In this document: positions 52,070 to 59,171 of the stretch, one piece after another
How the letters are laid out: each line of letters begins with the position of its first letter
Position numbering within the stretch: the first letter of the stretch is position 1
Assembly: GCF_007992215.1 (NCBI RefSeq)
Contig: NZ_BJZV01000015.1
Location: forward strand, 62,001-126,000
From: Methylobacterium gnaphalii
Lineage (GTDB): Bacteria; Pseudomonadota; Alphaproteobacteria; Rhizobiales; Beijerinckiaceae
Length of the DNA: 64,000 bases
Direction: 5' to 3'
Notes under the pieces: generated by a model
Seen by the model: only the letters and a program-made list of their open reading frames with translations
What the model was told of the DNA's origin: nothing
The model's database searches: none
Made by a program: the position numbers and the translations under genes

Positions 52070-52243
52070 GTGTTCAACTTCAGAGAGACAGAGCCAGGGC
52101 AGTGGCGATGGAGCTTCACGTTCCGCGAGCAAGTCATGGCCTGCGGTGAGGGCTTCCCGAGCGAGCTGAGCGCGCGGAAGGCTGCTGAGTCGTTCGCGAG
52201 CGGGGTCGGGTTGGCGCTGATCAATCTGATTGGGCATCGATGA
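52070..52243 (+). CDS. 57-aa hypothetical protein
   Basis: GTG start with GGAGGAG five bases upstream. The product (FNFRETEPGQWRWSFTFREQ, VMACGEGFPSELSARKAAES) looks like a small beta-hairpin plus helix domain. Its stop overlaps the next ATG (ATGA). Confidence 0.6.
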   Translation: MFNFRETEPGQWRWSFTFREQVMACGEGFPSELSARKAAESFASGVGLALINLIGHR

Positions 52244-52611
52244 GCGACCCACCCCGGCAGGTGACGCTCGGCGACCTGATCGACGCGCTCGATCACCTCG
52301 ACCCTGATCGCATGATCGCCTTCGAGTTCGGCGGCTGTAAGCCTAAAGAGTTCGAGAGCTACCGCGGCGAGTTCGGCGGCTTGGCGCTTGGCTTCAGCGA
52401 CAGGACTGGCGCGGTACTCATCTCGGATCTCGTCTCGCGAGTGATGGACGCGCTGGAAACCACCTTCATCAGCTGGGAAGGCGCAACGCACACGGTGTCG
52501 CGGGACACGCTGCTCTGGGCCGCGAACTCTGGCTGCATTAGTGAGACGGCAATCGTCGATGTGAGAGAGCGCGGGGCCATCGCCTACATCGTGACGGCTT
52601 GGAGGGATTGA
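52240..52611 (+). CDS. 123-aa phage hypothetical
   Basis: Coupled to the preceding gene by an ATGA overlap. The product begins VTLGDLIDALDHLDPDRMIA and contains FGGCKPKEFESYRGEFGGLA, a pattern seen in phage proteins of unknown role. No catalytic motif seen. Confidence 0.65.
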   Translation: MSDPPRQVTLGDLIDALDHLDPDRMIAFEFGGCKPKEFESYRGEFGGLALGFSDRTGAVLISDLVSRVMDALETTFISWEGATHTVSRDTLLWAANSGCISETAIVDVRERGAIAYIVTAWRD

Positions 52612-52631
52612 ACCGCCTTCCAACACCGGCT

Positions 52632-52877
52632 TTAGGCAGAGGTCACAGCCGGCGACACGGTGATTTGGAAGTCCAGGCGGAACAGGATCAGCCCTGTATC
52701 GTCTGTAACTTCCATGTGCCAGTCCTCGCCAAGCGCGATATGCTTGGCATAGTCCTTGATAATCTCGCCTGCCACCATAATTGCTTCAACCTGAGCGGAA
52801 TTAGCATCTGTCAGATCCTGCCCAGCCGGGTCTAAGATCTTGCGGCCGTCAAAAACGTTGAAATGGTATCGAGGCAT
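52632..52877 (-). CDS. DUF6894-like small protein
   Basis: An 81-residue product starting MPRYHFNVFDGRKILDPAGQ, the canonical N-terminus of this small family, followed by a helix (SAQVEAIMVAGEIIKDYAKH) and two strands. It is lower in GC than neighbours. Function unknown. The 280 bases to its right hold only a 32-residue frame (53049-53147) I cannot support. Confidence 0.75.
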   Translation of the reverse strand: MPRYHFNVFDGRKILDPAGQDLTDANSAQVEAIMVAGEIIKDYAKHIALGEDWHMEVTDDTGLILFRLDFQITVSPAVTSA

Positions 52878-53157
52878 GCCAGCTCCCGCGTTGCAACGGC
52901 GGGAGCACTGGTCTCTCAGGCATCGGCGCCAAGGATCGTATGCCGATGATGCTTGGTAAGCAGTATGTTCGTGCGGATGTTCCTGGAAGCCTCCGCACGA
53001 AAAAGCTCGGCTCAGCGGGTGCTGGCCGGGCTATTGGGGCAGATCTGAATGGCTAGCAGCGTCTCACCTATCGGCGGACTGACGAAGCCGGTCGATACCT
53101 ACATGGCTGAGAGACATCTGCGTTGGCTGAGGAAGCGTAGCGACTAGCGCGCCGCGC

Positions 53158-53568
53158 TTAAGTCGGCGCTGAAGCCGGTGACGACAAAGGTTTGCCCTTC
53201 TGCACGGTGAAGGTGACGAACAGCTTGGTCGTCTGAGATCCGTTCTTGAGCGTATGCGGTGTTTCCGGCGGGGTCAGCCAGGAAAAACCAGGCTTGAGTA
53301 CCTTTGTCTCCTCTCCCTTAACTCGCAGCTCGCCGGCTCCCTCCAGCGTATAGGCCGCCTCAGTGCCTGGATGGGTGTGCCAATCAATGACAAAGTTCGG
53401 TTCGATATCGACGAATACTTCGAGTGTCTCATAGCCTTCAATCGGGCCGTCCTTTCGTGCAGTGACGTTCCGCTTTATCCCGCTTGGCGCCTGCGCCGAA
53501 ACATCTTGCGCCACAAAACCAACGGCTGCGCAGATCGCGCAACCTGTAAACATTCGCCTGCTTAACAT
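53158..53568 (-). CDS. Tat-exported cupin-domain protein
   Basis: A 136-residue protein with a twin-arginine signal (LSRRMFTGCAICAAVGFVA, cleavage after SAQA near 28) and one cupin barrel. Cupin motif 1 is IDWHTHPGTEAAYTLEGAGE (His, His and Glu ligands), and the PPETPHTLKNGS segment supplies the motif-2 His. Cupins of this type bind a metal; the substrate is unknown. GC content is lower than in the core genes. It sits among phage genes as a probable cargo gene. Confidence 0.85.
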   Translation of the reverse strand: MLSRRMFTGCAICAAVGFVAQDVSAQAPSGIKRNVTARKDGPIEGYETLEVFVDIEPNFVIDWHTHPGTEAAYTLEGAGELRVKGEETKVLKPGFSWLTPPETPHTLKNGSQTTKLFVTFTVQKGKPLSSPASAPT

Positions 53569-54062
53569 GGGTCTTCTCCTCTCGCGCGGAGCCGACCCAC
53601 ATTTAGCTGCCTTGAGGCATTCGCTCTATTAGCCGGCACTAACGCTTCGGAGCTACTACCGTCCCAACGCTCCGACCGTTCGGCTTAGAGTTCAGCAACT
53701 GCTTCGCCCCAGCCCCATCCACTCCAAATCCGGCTCGGCCTCTGCACGAAAATGCCCGCCGCGGCGAACCGGGCGGGCTGGAGGTTGTGCCGGCGGCAAG
53801 GGCAACCGGCATACGGACATAGTGGTGCAAGCTCCCGGTTCGGTCCAAACACAACAAAGCCCGCCCACGTCTGCCAACGGGCGGGCTCTGAGGTCGAGCG
53901 GCGATCAGGCACGAGCACTGCCCGCGTCGACTAGATGGCACCCTCATGGTGCCGGATCAATTGGCAGAAAATAGCCCGCCGCGGATAATTCCAGGCGGGC
54001 TGAAGTCATCGGGAAGAACGCCTTCGGAGCGTCGGCAACCGTCTCGCAAGAGGCGGACCGGT
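53569..54062. other. 494-base gap holding three related hairpins
   Basis: No gene is well supported. A minus-strand frame at 53685-53918 reads through two of the hairpins and includes a Cys-rich CPYAGCPCRRHN, but the repeats themselves explain much of it. The three hairpins are described separately. Confidence 0.5.
53755..54001 (-). repeat. three hairpins sharing the stem GCCCGCC/GGCGGGC
   Basis: Stems are 53755-53761 with 53773-53779, 53859-53867 with 53880-53888, and 53973-53980 with 53994-54001. Read on the minus strand each is followed by a T-rich stretch (ATTTTCGTGC, TTTGTTGTG, ATTTTCTGCC). They look like three successive terminators facing the same way, downstream of the late phage genes. 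Confidence 0.65.
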
Positions 54063-54287
54063 TCAGTCGGATCGGCTTCCTCCAGCGATGCAGGGCTTGC
54101 GCATGACCTCTGTGTAGGTCTCGACCACGCAACGGCCGGGCGTCGAGCCGTTGAAGATGATGAACGACTTTGCCTTGGGGCAGCTCTCGCCGACGCGTGG
54201 GCTCACGGTCGCCATGAGATCGCGGTTGGCCACGATCGGGAAGCTGTCGCCACCCTGAATGGCGAGGAGCAAGATGAAGCATCGCAT
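54063..54287 (-). CDS. 74-aa phage hypothetical, probably exported
   Basis: Begins MRCFILLLAIQGGDSFPIVA with a hydrophobic N-terminus and has three cysteines later (SCPKAK, GRCVVET, KPCIAGG). Its ATG overlaps the stop of the preceding gene (TGATG). It is last in the late block before the hairpins. Function unknown. Confidence 0.6.
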   Translation of the reverse strand: MRCFILLLAIQGGDSFPIVANRDLMATVSPRVGESCPKAKSFIIFNGSTPGRCVVETYTEVMRKPCIAGGSRSD

Positions 54288-54820
54288 CAGCCGAACGTCC
54301 CCGTGAAGACACCAGCCTCGGTGAACTGGTCGATGACGAATCCGAGCACCAGGGCGATGAGGATGCCGGCCGCCGCCAGCGCTCCATAGCGGACCCACTT
54401 CGCCCGCGGGATACGCTCCTCGCCGATCGACTCGCCGGCCGCGAGATGGAAGTACGCACCGACCGTGCTGAGGAAGAGGCAGTAGGCGATGAACCGGCTA
54501 TCGGTCATCCACATCGGCTGCCCGACCCAGCGCCAGGCGATTGACCAGACCCGCTGACCGTCTGTCCCGGCCCAATGCGTCGTGATGCCGAGCACGAGCC
54601 AGTGCACCTTCAGCATCGGCTTGTGGCTGATGATGGTGCGCATCGCGTCGACCAGGAACGAGATCACCACGCCCGACGCCAGCGCCACCAGCGCCGCGTT
54701 GAAGGCGGTGATCATCTCCGGGCCGCTCATGAAATAAGCGGCAACCGCAAACAGCGCGTTGGGCAGCACGAACAGCTTCAGGATGCGAGGGTAGTTCACC
54801 ACCGCGGGGGACAGCGTCAT
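54287..54820 (-). CDS. phage multi-pass membrane protein
   Basis: A 177-residue product with hydrophobic segments near 15-33, 38-60, 105-125 and 145-165. Strings such as LKLFVLPNALFAVAAYFMSG are seen. The start ATG overlaps the stop of the upstream gene. Position next to the lysis genes suggests an accessory holin or membrane protein; not proven. Confidence 0.6.
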   Translation of the reverse strand: MTLSPAVVNYPRILKLFVLPNALFAVAAYFMSGPEMITAFNAALVALASGVVISFLVDAMRTIISHKPMLKVHWLVLGITTHWAGTDGQRVWSIAWRWVGQPMWMTDSRFIAYCLFLSTVGAYFHLAAGESIGEERIPRAKWVRYGALAAAGILIALVLGFVIDQFTEAGVFTGTFG

Positions 54821-55059
54821 CACAGGTCTCTCGCAAGAAGCTGTTCGAGGGTCTGGTTGCGGCTCTTCAATCGCCGCTCGGTTCGTTCCTTGAAGGCAGC
54901 GACCGTTGCGCCGACCTGCTCTCGGTTCTCGTCGGCGGCCTGAGTGACGTCCTCGGCGGCTTGCCCGGCGCGCTCCTGCGCCTCGATGTTCTGGGCGAGC
55001 ACGGCATCAAACCGGGCGGTCTCGGCGTGCCCACCGATGTCAGGGAAGAACCACGACAT
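54820..55059 (-). CDS. 79-aa phage coiled-coil protein
   Basis: MSWFFPDIGGHAETARFDAV then a long helix rich in Ala, Glu and Gln (QERAGQAAEDVTQAADENRE, ATVAAFKERTERRLKSRNQT). TGGAGG lies seven bases upstream of the ATG at 55059. Likely a lysis-cassette accessory; function unknown. Confidence 0.6.
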   Translation of the reverse strand: MSWFFPDIGGHAETARFDAVLAQNIEAQERAGQAAEDVTQAADENREQVGATVAAFKERTERRLKSRNQTLEQLLARDL

Positions 55060-55073
55060 GATGCGCCTCCAGA

Positions 55074-55490
55074 TCACGGGCGCCCCCGGTCCATGCGACC
55101 CGCGATGCCATCGAGGGCCGACTTGATGTTGGCGATGGCGTGTCGCGTTTCGGCCGCCGCGAGCTCGACCTGTCTCGTGAGGTCCTCGCTGGCATCCTTG
55201 CTCGTTTCGAGCGTGTTCTTGAGGCTTTCGAGGGCGGCGACACCCTTCTCGGCTGCCACGGCGGCTGCCTGCTGAGCCAGGATCAGCTTGTCGCGATCGG
55301 CGAGCGCCGTCGCATTACAGGCCTTGAGGTCGTTGTAGAGCCCGCGGGCTACGAGGCAGGCCCCGAGGAACAACAGGATGAAGATGATGCAGGTGGCACC
55401 GAGGACGCCTTGGTTGATGTAGACGTCAGCGGCCTGGGAGGCAGCTTTCGCCGCCTCCGCCGCCTGCGCGTGGGCCTCGTCGATCAGCAC
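55074..55490 (-). CDS. phage membrane-anchored coiled-coil protein
   Basis: A 138-residue product with one strong transmembrane segment (GATCIIFILLFLGACLVARG, about 31-50) followed by a long Ala/Glu-rich coiled coil (residues 58-125). An inner-membrane helix plus periplasmic coiled coil is the architecture of i-spanins; the position beside holin and endolysin supports that guess. No embedded Rz1-type lipoprotein frame was found. Confidence 0.6.
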   Translation of the reverse strand: MLIDEAHAQAAEAAKAASQAADVYINQGVLGATCIIFILLFLGACLVARGLYNDLKACNATALADRDKLILAQQAAAVAAEKGVAALESLKNTLETSKDASEDLTRQVELAAAETRHAIANIKSALDGIAGRMDRGRP

Positions 55491-55491
55491 G

Positions 55492-55569
55492 CTACTGTCC
55501 CGCCGTTGCGAGGATGAGGACGGCCGAGATCATGGCCACGATGGTGATGAGGACAGGCGCGGCACCCAC
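55492..55569 (-). CDS. 25-aa hydrophobic peptide between holin and spanin-like gene
   Basis: A GTG-started frame fills the gap and encodes GAAPVLITIVAMISAVLIL, almost entirely membrane-spanning. Its stop is one base before the next gene. Size is at the limit of credibility, and the ribosome site is poor. Confidence 0.3.
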   Translation of the reverse strand: MGAAPVLITIVAMISAVLILATAGQ

Positions 55570-55583
55570 GCAGGTTCGGCCGA

Positions 55584-56126
55584 TCAGCGGTGAACGCTCG
55601 ACGCCACGATGACCTTCGGCGACGACGCGACCTGGCGCACGGTGTCCGCGTTGCGCTTCGAACTCTCCGAGCTGCCGAGCCAGAAGTTCATCGCGCTGGT
55701 CGCCGCGCCGAGGGCAAACCCGACGATGATGCCATCTTCGCGCAGCCAGCCCATGGCAACACCCGCGATCACCACGGCCAGTATGACGTAGTTCAGGACG
55801 GAGAAGCCGACCGGCACCCACGCGATGCTGTGGCCGGACTGGATCGCGACGCTTTCCATGGCGCGAGCGTTCGCGATGTCTTCGAGCGAGCCCTGCTGCC
55901 GCTTGGTCTCGGCCTCGATCTCAGCGAGCTTCACGGCCGAGCCGTTCGGGTCCGCTTGGACGGCCGCCGCGACCGCCTGCGGGGTTGGGTCGACGCCGAG
56001 GGCCGCCGCTACGCCCTTGCCAACGATGCCGCCGATCGTGCTGCCGAGCGGGCCGCCGAAGAGCCCTCCGAGCGCGGGGAGCCCAATCTGCGCGAGCTGC
56101 CCCGCAATGTTCTGCCAGCCGTCCAT
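55584..56126 (-). CDS. phage holin, three-transmembrane type
   Basis: A 180-residue protein starting MDGWQNIAGQLAQIGLPALG with a glycine-rich hydrophobic segment (GGLFGGPLGSTIGGIVGKGV). A charged middle (KLAEIEAETKRQQGSLEDIA) precedes two C-terminal membrane helices (about 105-128 and 133-152). This matches, from memory, the 3-TM holin family of gene-transfer agents and related phages. The endolysin gene lies immediately upstream in the transcript. Confidence 0.75.
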   Translation of the reverse strand: MDGWQNIAGQLAQIGLPALGGLFGGPLGSTIGGIVGKGVAAALGVDPTPQAVAAAVQADPNGSAVKLAEIEAETKRQQGSLEDIANARAMESVAIQSGHSIAWVPVGFSVLNYVILAVVIAGVAMGWLREDGIIVGFALGAATSAMNFWLGSSESSKRNADTVRQVASSPKVIVASSVHR

Positions 56127-56163
56127 GGTGATGACCTTTCTAGTGCGCGAGGTGGCGGGAGGA

Positions 56164-56937
56164 TCAGGACGCGTCGGTGCGGCGGATCAGAGCGCCAAGG
56201 CGCGCCCAGAAGCCGAGAGGCGCGGGCGTTGCCGGCTTGGGCGTCGGCAATGGCTGCGGGTCGATCTTGTCGATGATGACGGCGGCGCTCGGTGCGGGCT
56301 TCGCGATCGGAGGCGCGATGTCGGCGAGCGCAGGCTGATAGGCCGCCTTCAGGCAGCCGAGCACCTTCGCGTGGTAGCCGGCGACGAGCGCGCCGTTCTT
56401 CGTGATGTCGCCGTTGATGATGTCCCGAGCGCCGATCGGATCGTCGACGGTGGCGCTGAAGAACCGGCCGAGCGACTTGCCGGCACGGAACAGGCCGTCC
56501 CGCGAGCCGATGATCAGGATGGCGGCGCCCGTGGTCGGGTCGAGCGCGAGATCCGGCTCCTTGACCAGATCGACCCCGATCAATTTCGAGAACTTCTGGT
56601 AGTTGTCGAGCCACGTGAGCTGCGAGAACGAGCGGCCATAGTAGACCTGCCCGTAGGGGCCGGCCGGCCTGCCGTAGTCATGACCGGCGCCGCGCCCGTA
56701 CTCTCGGATCGCGCCGTTGAGCCTCGCTTCGTGCCAGGCCGTGGCGATGGTGTAGGCCACCCACCGGAGATCTGCCGGCCAGCCTTGCTCGCCCCAGGCG
56801 TCGAGCAGGCCATTCAGCCCATCCACCTCGGTCTGCGAAAGCGTCGGGCCGAACACGCCGCATGCGCGGATACGGTCGAAGAACAGGGTCCGGTTGATCG
56901 GCACGCGAGCGGGAGCGCTCGCCGCAGAAGCGGTCAT
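56164..56937 (-). CDS. phage endolysin, GH19-like
   Basis: A 257-residue lytic enzyme. The catalytic domain (about 15-195) has AYTIATAWHEARLNGAIREY with candidate catalytic Glu70 and Glu79, then YGQVYYGRSFSQLTWLDNYQ, the chitinase/lysozyme-like GH19 pattern. RDIINGDITKNGALVAGYHA follows. The C-terminal Pro-rich tail (PQPLPTPKPATPAPLG) may anchor or extend the enzyme. It lies directly upstream of the holin in the late transcript. No signal peptide, consistent with holin-dependent release. Confidence 0.82.
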   Translation of the reverse strand: MTASAASAPARVPINRTLFFDRIRACGVFGPTLSQTEVDGLNGLLDAWGEQGWPADLRWVAYTIATAWHEARLNGAIREYGRGAGHDYGRPAGPYGQVYYGRSFSQLTWLDNYQKFSKLIGVDLVKEPDLALDPTTGAAILIIGSRDGLFRAGKSLGRFFSATVDDPIGARDIINGDITKNGALVAGYHAKVLGCLKAAYQPALADIAPPIAKPAPSAAVIIDKIDPQPLPTPKPATPAPLGFWARLGALIRRTDAS

Positions 56938-57126
56938 GGTGGATCTCCGAGGTTGGAAGATTGCTCGGCCTCATCGAGGCGAACTGTGCAGTGTCAGACA
57001 GAACGTCGGATCAAACGGGGCTCACCTGGGGAACAGGCCTGCGTTTGCGCGCCAGCAATGTCCGTAATCCGTGGACGAAAGCAGGAACGTCCGCGTCAGA
57101 GCTGCGACCAATCGGCCCAACGCTCG

Positions 57127-57876
57127 CTATGCAGACGGCGCCAGCGCCGCGGCGAATGCCGCATCCACCTGATCGTTGGCCGCGATCTCCCCGGCCTGGA
57201 TCTTCACCCTGATGCCTTCGAAGGCGACGAAGAGCGCGTTCACGTAGGCCTGCGCCGCCATCGCAATTTCAATCAGTTCGGCCTTGGTGATCGGTGCCGA
57301 GGTGCCGTCAATCGGGAACTGCCAGATCGTCGACCAATCCGGGATGATCGTCGTCGCCACGATCGCCGACGTCATACGGGCCTGAGAGGTGTCGTCGGTC
57401 GAGACCTTGTGCCCGCGCCAGTCCGCGCCGAGTTGCATCAGCTCCCAGCGCTTGTTGGCCGCGTAGGCGATCAGCTCGTTCTTGGCGTCCTCGGCCGTAT
57501 AAACCGTGATCGAGAACTGCCACCGCTTATGCATCGGTGCGCGCACATCGATGTACGTGGTGCCGCTACCGATCGGCGTGCCGGGCGCCGGCGTCACCAC
57601 ACCGCCCTCGGGTAGATCCGGCATCTCCGGCACCGTCGTAGCGGTGTCTAACGTCTGGTGAGGCAGGCGGCAGCTCTCGGGCAGGTCCGCCATCTCCACG
57701 ATCCGGTAGTCGCTGCCTACGCCGCACAGGTCCAGATGGTTGGGCAGCGGATCATCGGTCTCGATGAACGGGCCGCCAACCTGCTGCAAAATGAGCCTGT
57801 AGGCGTCTGCGTCAGAGGGAGCAGCCGAACTCGTGATGTTTCGGAACTCGGGATCGTACTGGTAGAAAGTCGGCAT
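57127..57876 (-). CDS. phage DUF4376 tail-fibre-associated protein
   Basis: A 249-residue product. The N-terminus (MPTFYQYDPEFRNITSSAAP) is a short structural domain and the C-terminal half is the DUF4376 region: AKNELIAYAANKRWELMQLG, then IWQFPIDGTSAPITKAELIE and AMAAQAYVNALFVAFEGIRV. DUF4376 proteins are found next to tail fibre genes in many proteobacterial phages. It follows the fibre-like genes in the same direction. Confidence 0.8.
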   Translation of the reverse strand: MPTFYQYDPEFRNITSSAAPSDADAYRLILQQVGGPFIETDDPLPNHLDLCGVGSDYRIVEMADLPESCRLPHQTLDTATTVPEMPDLPEGGVVTPAPGTPIGSGTTYIDVRAPMHKRWQFSITVYTAEDAKNELIAYAANKRWELMQLGADWRGHKVSTDDTSQARMTSAIVATTIIPDWSTIWQFPIDGTSAPITKAELIEIAMAAQAYVNALFVAFEGIRVKIQAGEIAANDQVDAAFAAALAPSA

Positions 57877-57877
57877 C

Positions 57878-58303
57878 TCACACGTCCACCACGAGGAAGT
57901 AGGCCGTACCGTTGAACCCGGCCGTGGTTACGATGATCTGGGAGTTGCTGATGACCATTGAGAAGTCCCAAGCAACAACGCGAGCAGAAGCCGTATTTCT
58001 GTAGTAGGTGCAGGGGGCTACGACTTCCCCCGGTTCAAACCACCTCGTGCCGTTCTGCACCACGGCCTGACTGAGAACCAATGCCGGAAACACAAGCGGA
58101 ACACGGCTAAACGTCTGGCCGAAGTTGACCGTGTAAGTCGTGATTGCGGTCGCGGAGTTGGCGACACCCAACCCGAACAAGTAGCCTTGACCATCCTCGT
58201 AGATGCCAGAGAAAATGACAGACGGGTCTAGCGGGTCCGCAGCTCTCGACGTGCCGCCGCTCTGAACCCGAAAGAAGTCCGGGCCGTTCATATCTAGGAA
58301 CAT
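57878..58303 (-). CDS. phage structural protein, tail-fibre-like
   Basis: A 141-residue beta-rich product (MFLDMNGPDFFRVQSGGTSR, LFGLGVANSATAITTYTVNF, GTRWFEPGEVVAPCTYYRNT). It resembles the small receptor-binding or decoration proteins located after phage tail-tip genes. Start overlaps the stop of the preceding gene (TGATG). No precise family. Confidence 0.65.
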   Translation of the reverse strand: MFLDMNGPDFFRVQSGGTSRAADPLDPSVIFSGIYEDGQGYLFGLGVANSATAITTYTVNFGQTFSRVPLVFPALVLSQAVVQNGTRWFEPGEVVAPCTYYRNTASARVVAWDFSMVISNSQIIVTTAGFNGTAYFLVVDV

Positions 58304-58731
58304 CAGCCCGTGGTCCTTTTGCGAAACACAGAGTAGGATAAGCCGTCGACACCGGTGAATTGGTTGCTTGAGCCTCGCACGACAACAACGGTGATCTGTG
58401 TCGGGGTATAGGTGATGTTGTAGCCCGGCTTGCCGGACTCCGTGACGAAGCCCCGGTCCTGCCCTGACTTGAGCACGACCGAGCAACGAAAGTCTGGCGT
58501 ACTCTGCTGCGCCGGGATGTTGATGGAGAAGGTGAAGTCGGCTTCACCCACGGCGTAGCCCTGGCCGGGAGGCACTGTCTGGGCGTCGGGCGTCTTGTAG
58601 CCGCGCTGGATGATCTGCATGTTGCGAGCGCCCAGATCCAAGAGCAACCCTTGCTGGGGCGCGGAGTCTACATCATACCCAGGTCGTGAGACCCTGACGT
58701 AGCTCGGCATTAGTACAACGCGCTTAGCCAT
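58303..58731 (-). CDS. phage structural protein, tail-fibre-like
   Basis: A 142-residue beta-rich product beginning MAKRVVLMPSYVRVSRPGYD. It has the strand-rich, Gly/Pro-punctuated texture of its neighbours. One-base stop/start overlaps link it to the genes on both sides. Function unknown beyond position. Confidence 0.65.
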   Translation of the reverse strand: MAKRVVLMPSYVRVSRPGYDVDSAPQQGLLLDLGARNMQIIQRGYKTPDAQTVPPGQGYAVGEADFTFSINIPAQQSTPDFRCSVVLKSGQDRGFVTESGKPGYNITYTPTQITVVVVRGSSNQFTGVDGLSYSVFRKRTTG

Positions 58732-59171
58732 TAGATCGCAAATATCCAGAATTTAATGAGAACACCAGTTGAGCCAGTATTACCATTAATATAGACCCCA
58801 AAATATGCTGGGTTCCCATCGTACAGTCGATTGAACAGTTCTGTGCCGCTGTAGCTACCTCCGGCGCCGTCATTTGTTACACCGTAATAGTTGGTTTGCC
58901 TTTCGGTGTTAGTGCCCGTCATGGGGCGGTACACAAGTACGGGAGTGTAACCCAGGTTTCCCAAGCTATTCGGCAGGTAAATTGCCTGATTAGTTGTCGC
59001 TTGTCCTGCGGCGATAAGGCGGATCGGTACGCGGCCCGGAAAGCTCGACGAGAAGTAGAACTGATCTCGGCTTGTGCCGTCGTTGTTGTACGCGTCGAAG
59101 CCGGGCTTAGCCACCCAGAACCCGGCCCCACGCGATGGGTGAATGCCTGCAAAGACGCGACAGGTGCTCAT
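58731..59171 (-). CDS. phage structural protein, tail-fibre-like
   Basis: A 146-residue beta-rich product (STCRVFAGIHPSRGAGFWVA, FDAYNNDGTSRDQFYFSSSF, FGVYINGNTGSTGVLIKFWI). Asn/Gly/Tyr-rich and lower in GC than most of the window. It overlaps the tail-tip gene stop by one base. Likely a receptor-binding or fibre component by position. Confidence 0.65.
   Translation of the reverse strand: MSTCRVFAGIHPSRGAGFWVAKPGFDAYNNDGTSRDQFYFSSSFPGRVPIRLIAAGQATTNQAIYLPNSLGNLGYTPVLVYRPMTGTNTERQTNYYGVTNDGAGGSYSGTELFNRLYDGNPAYFGVYINGNTGSTGVLIKFWIFAI

Noticed and set aside
53049..53147. 32-codon frame between the DUF6894-like gene and the cupin gene
   Set aside because: No ribosome site, no coupling to neighbours and no recognisable feature.
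53685..53918. Minus-strand Cys-containing 77-codon frame across two hairpins
   Set aside because: Much of its sequence comes from the GCCCGCC repeats; no ribosome site stands out. Kept as an alternative in the hairpin finding.
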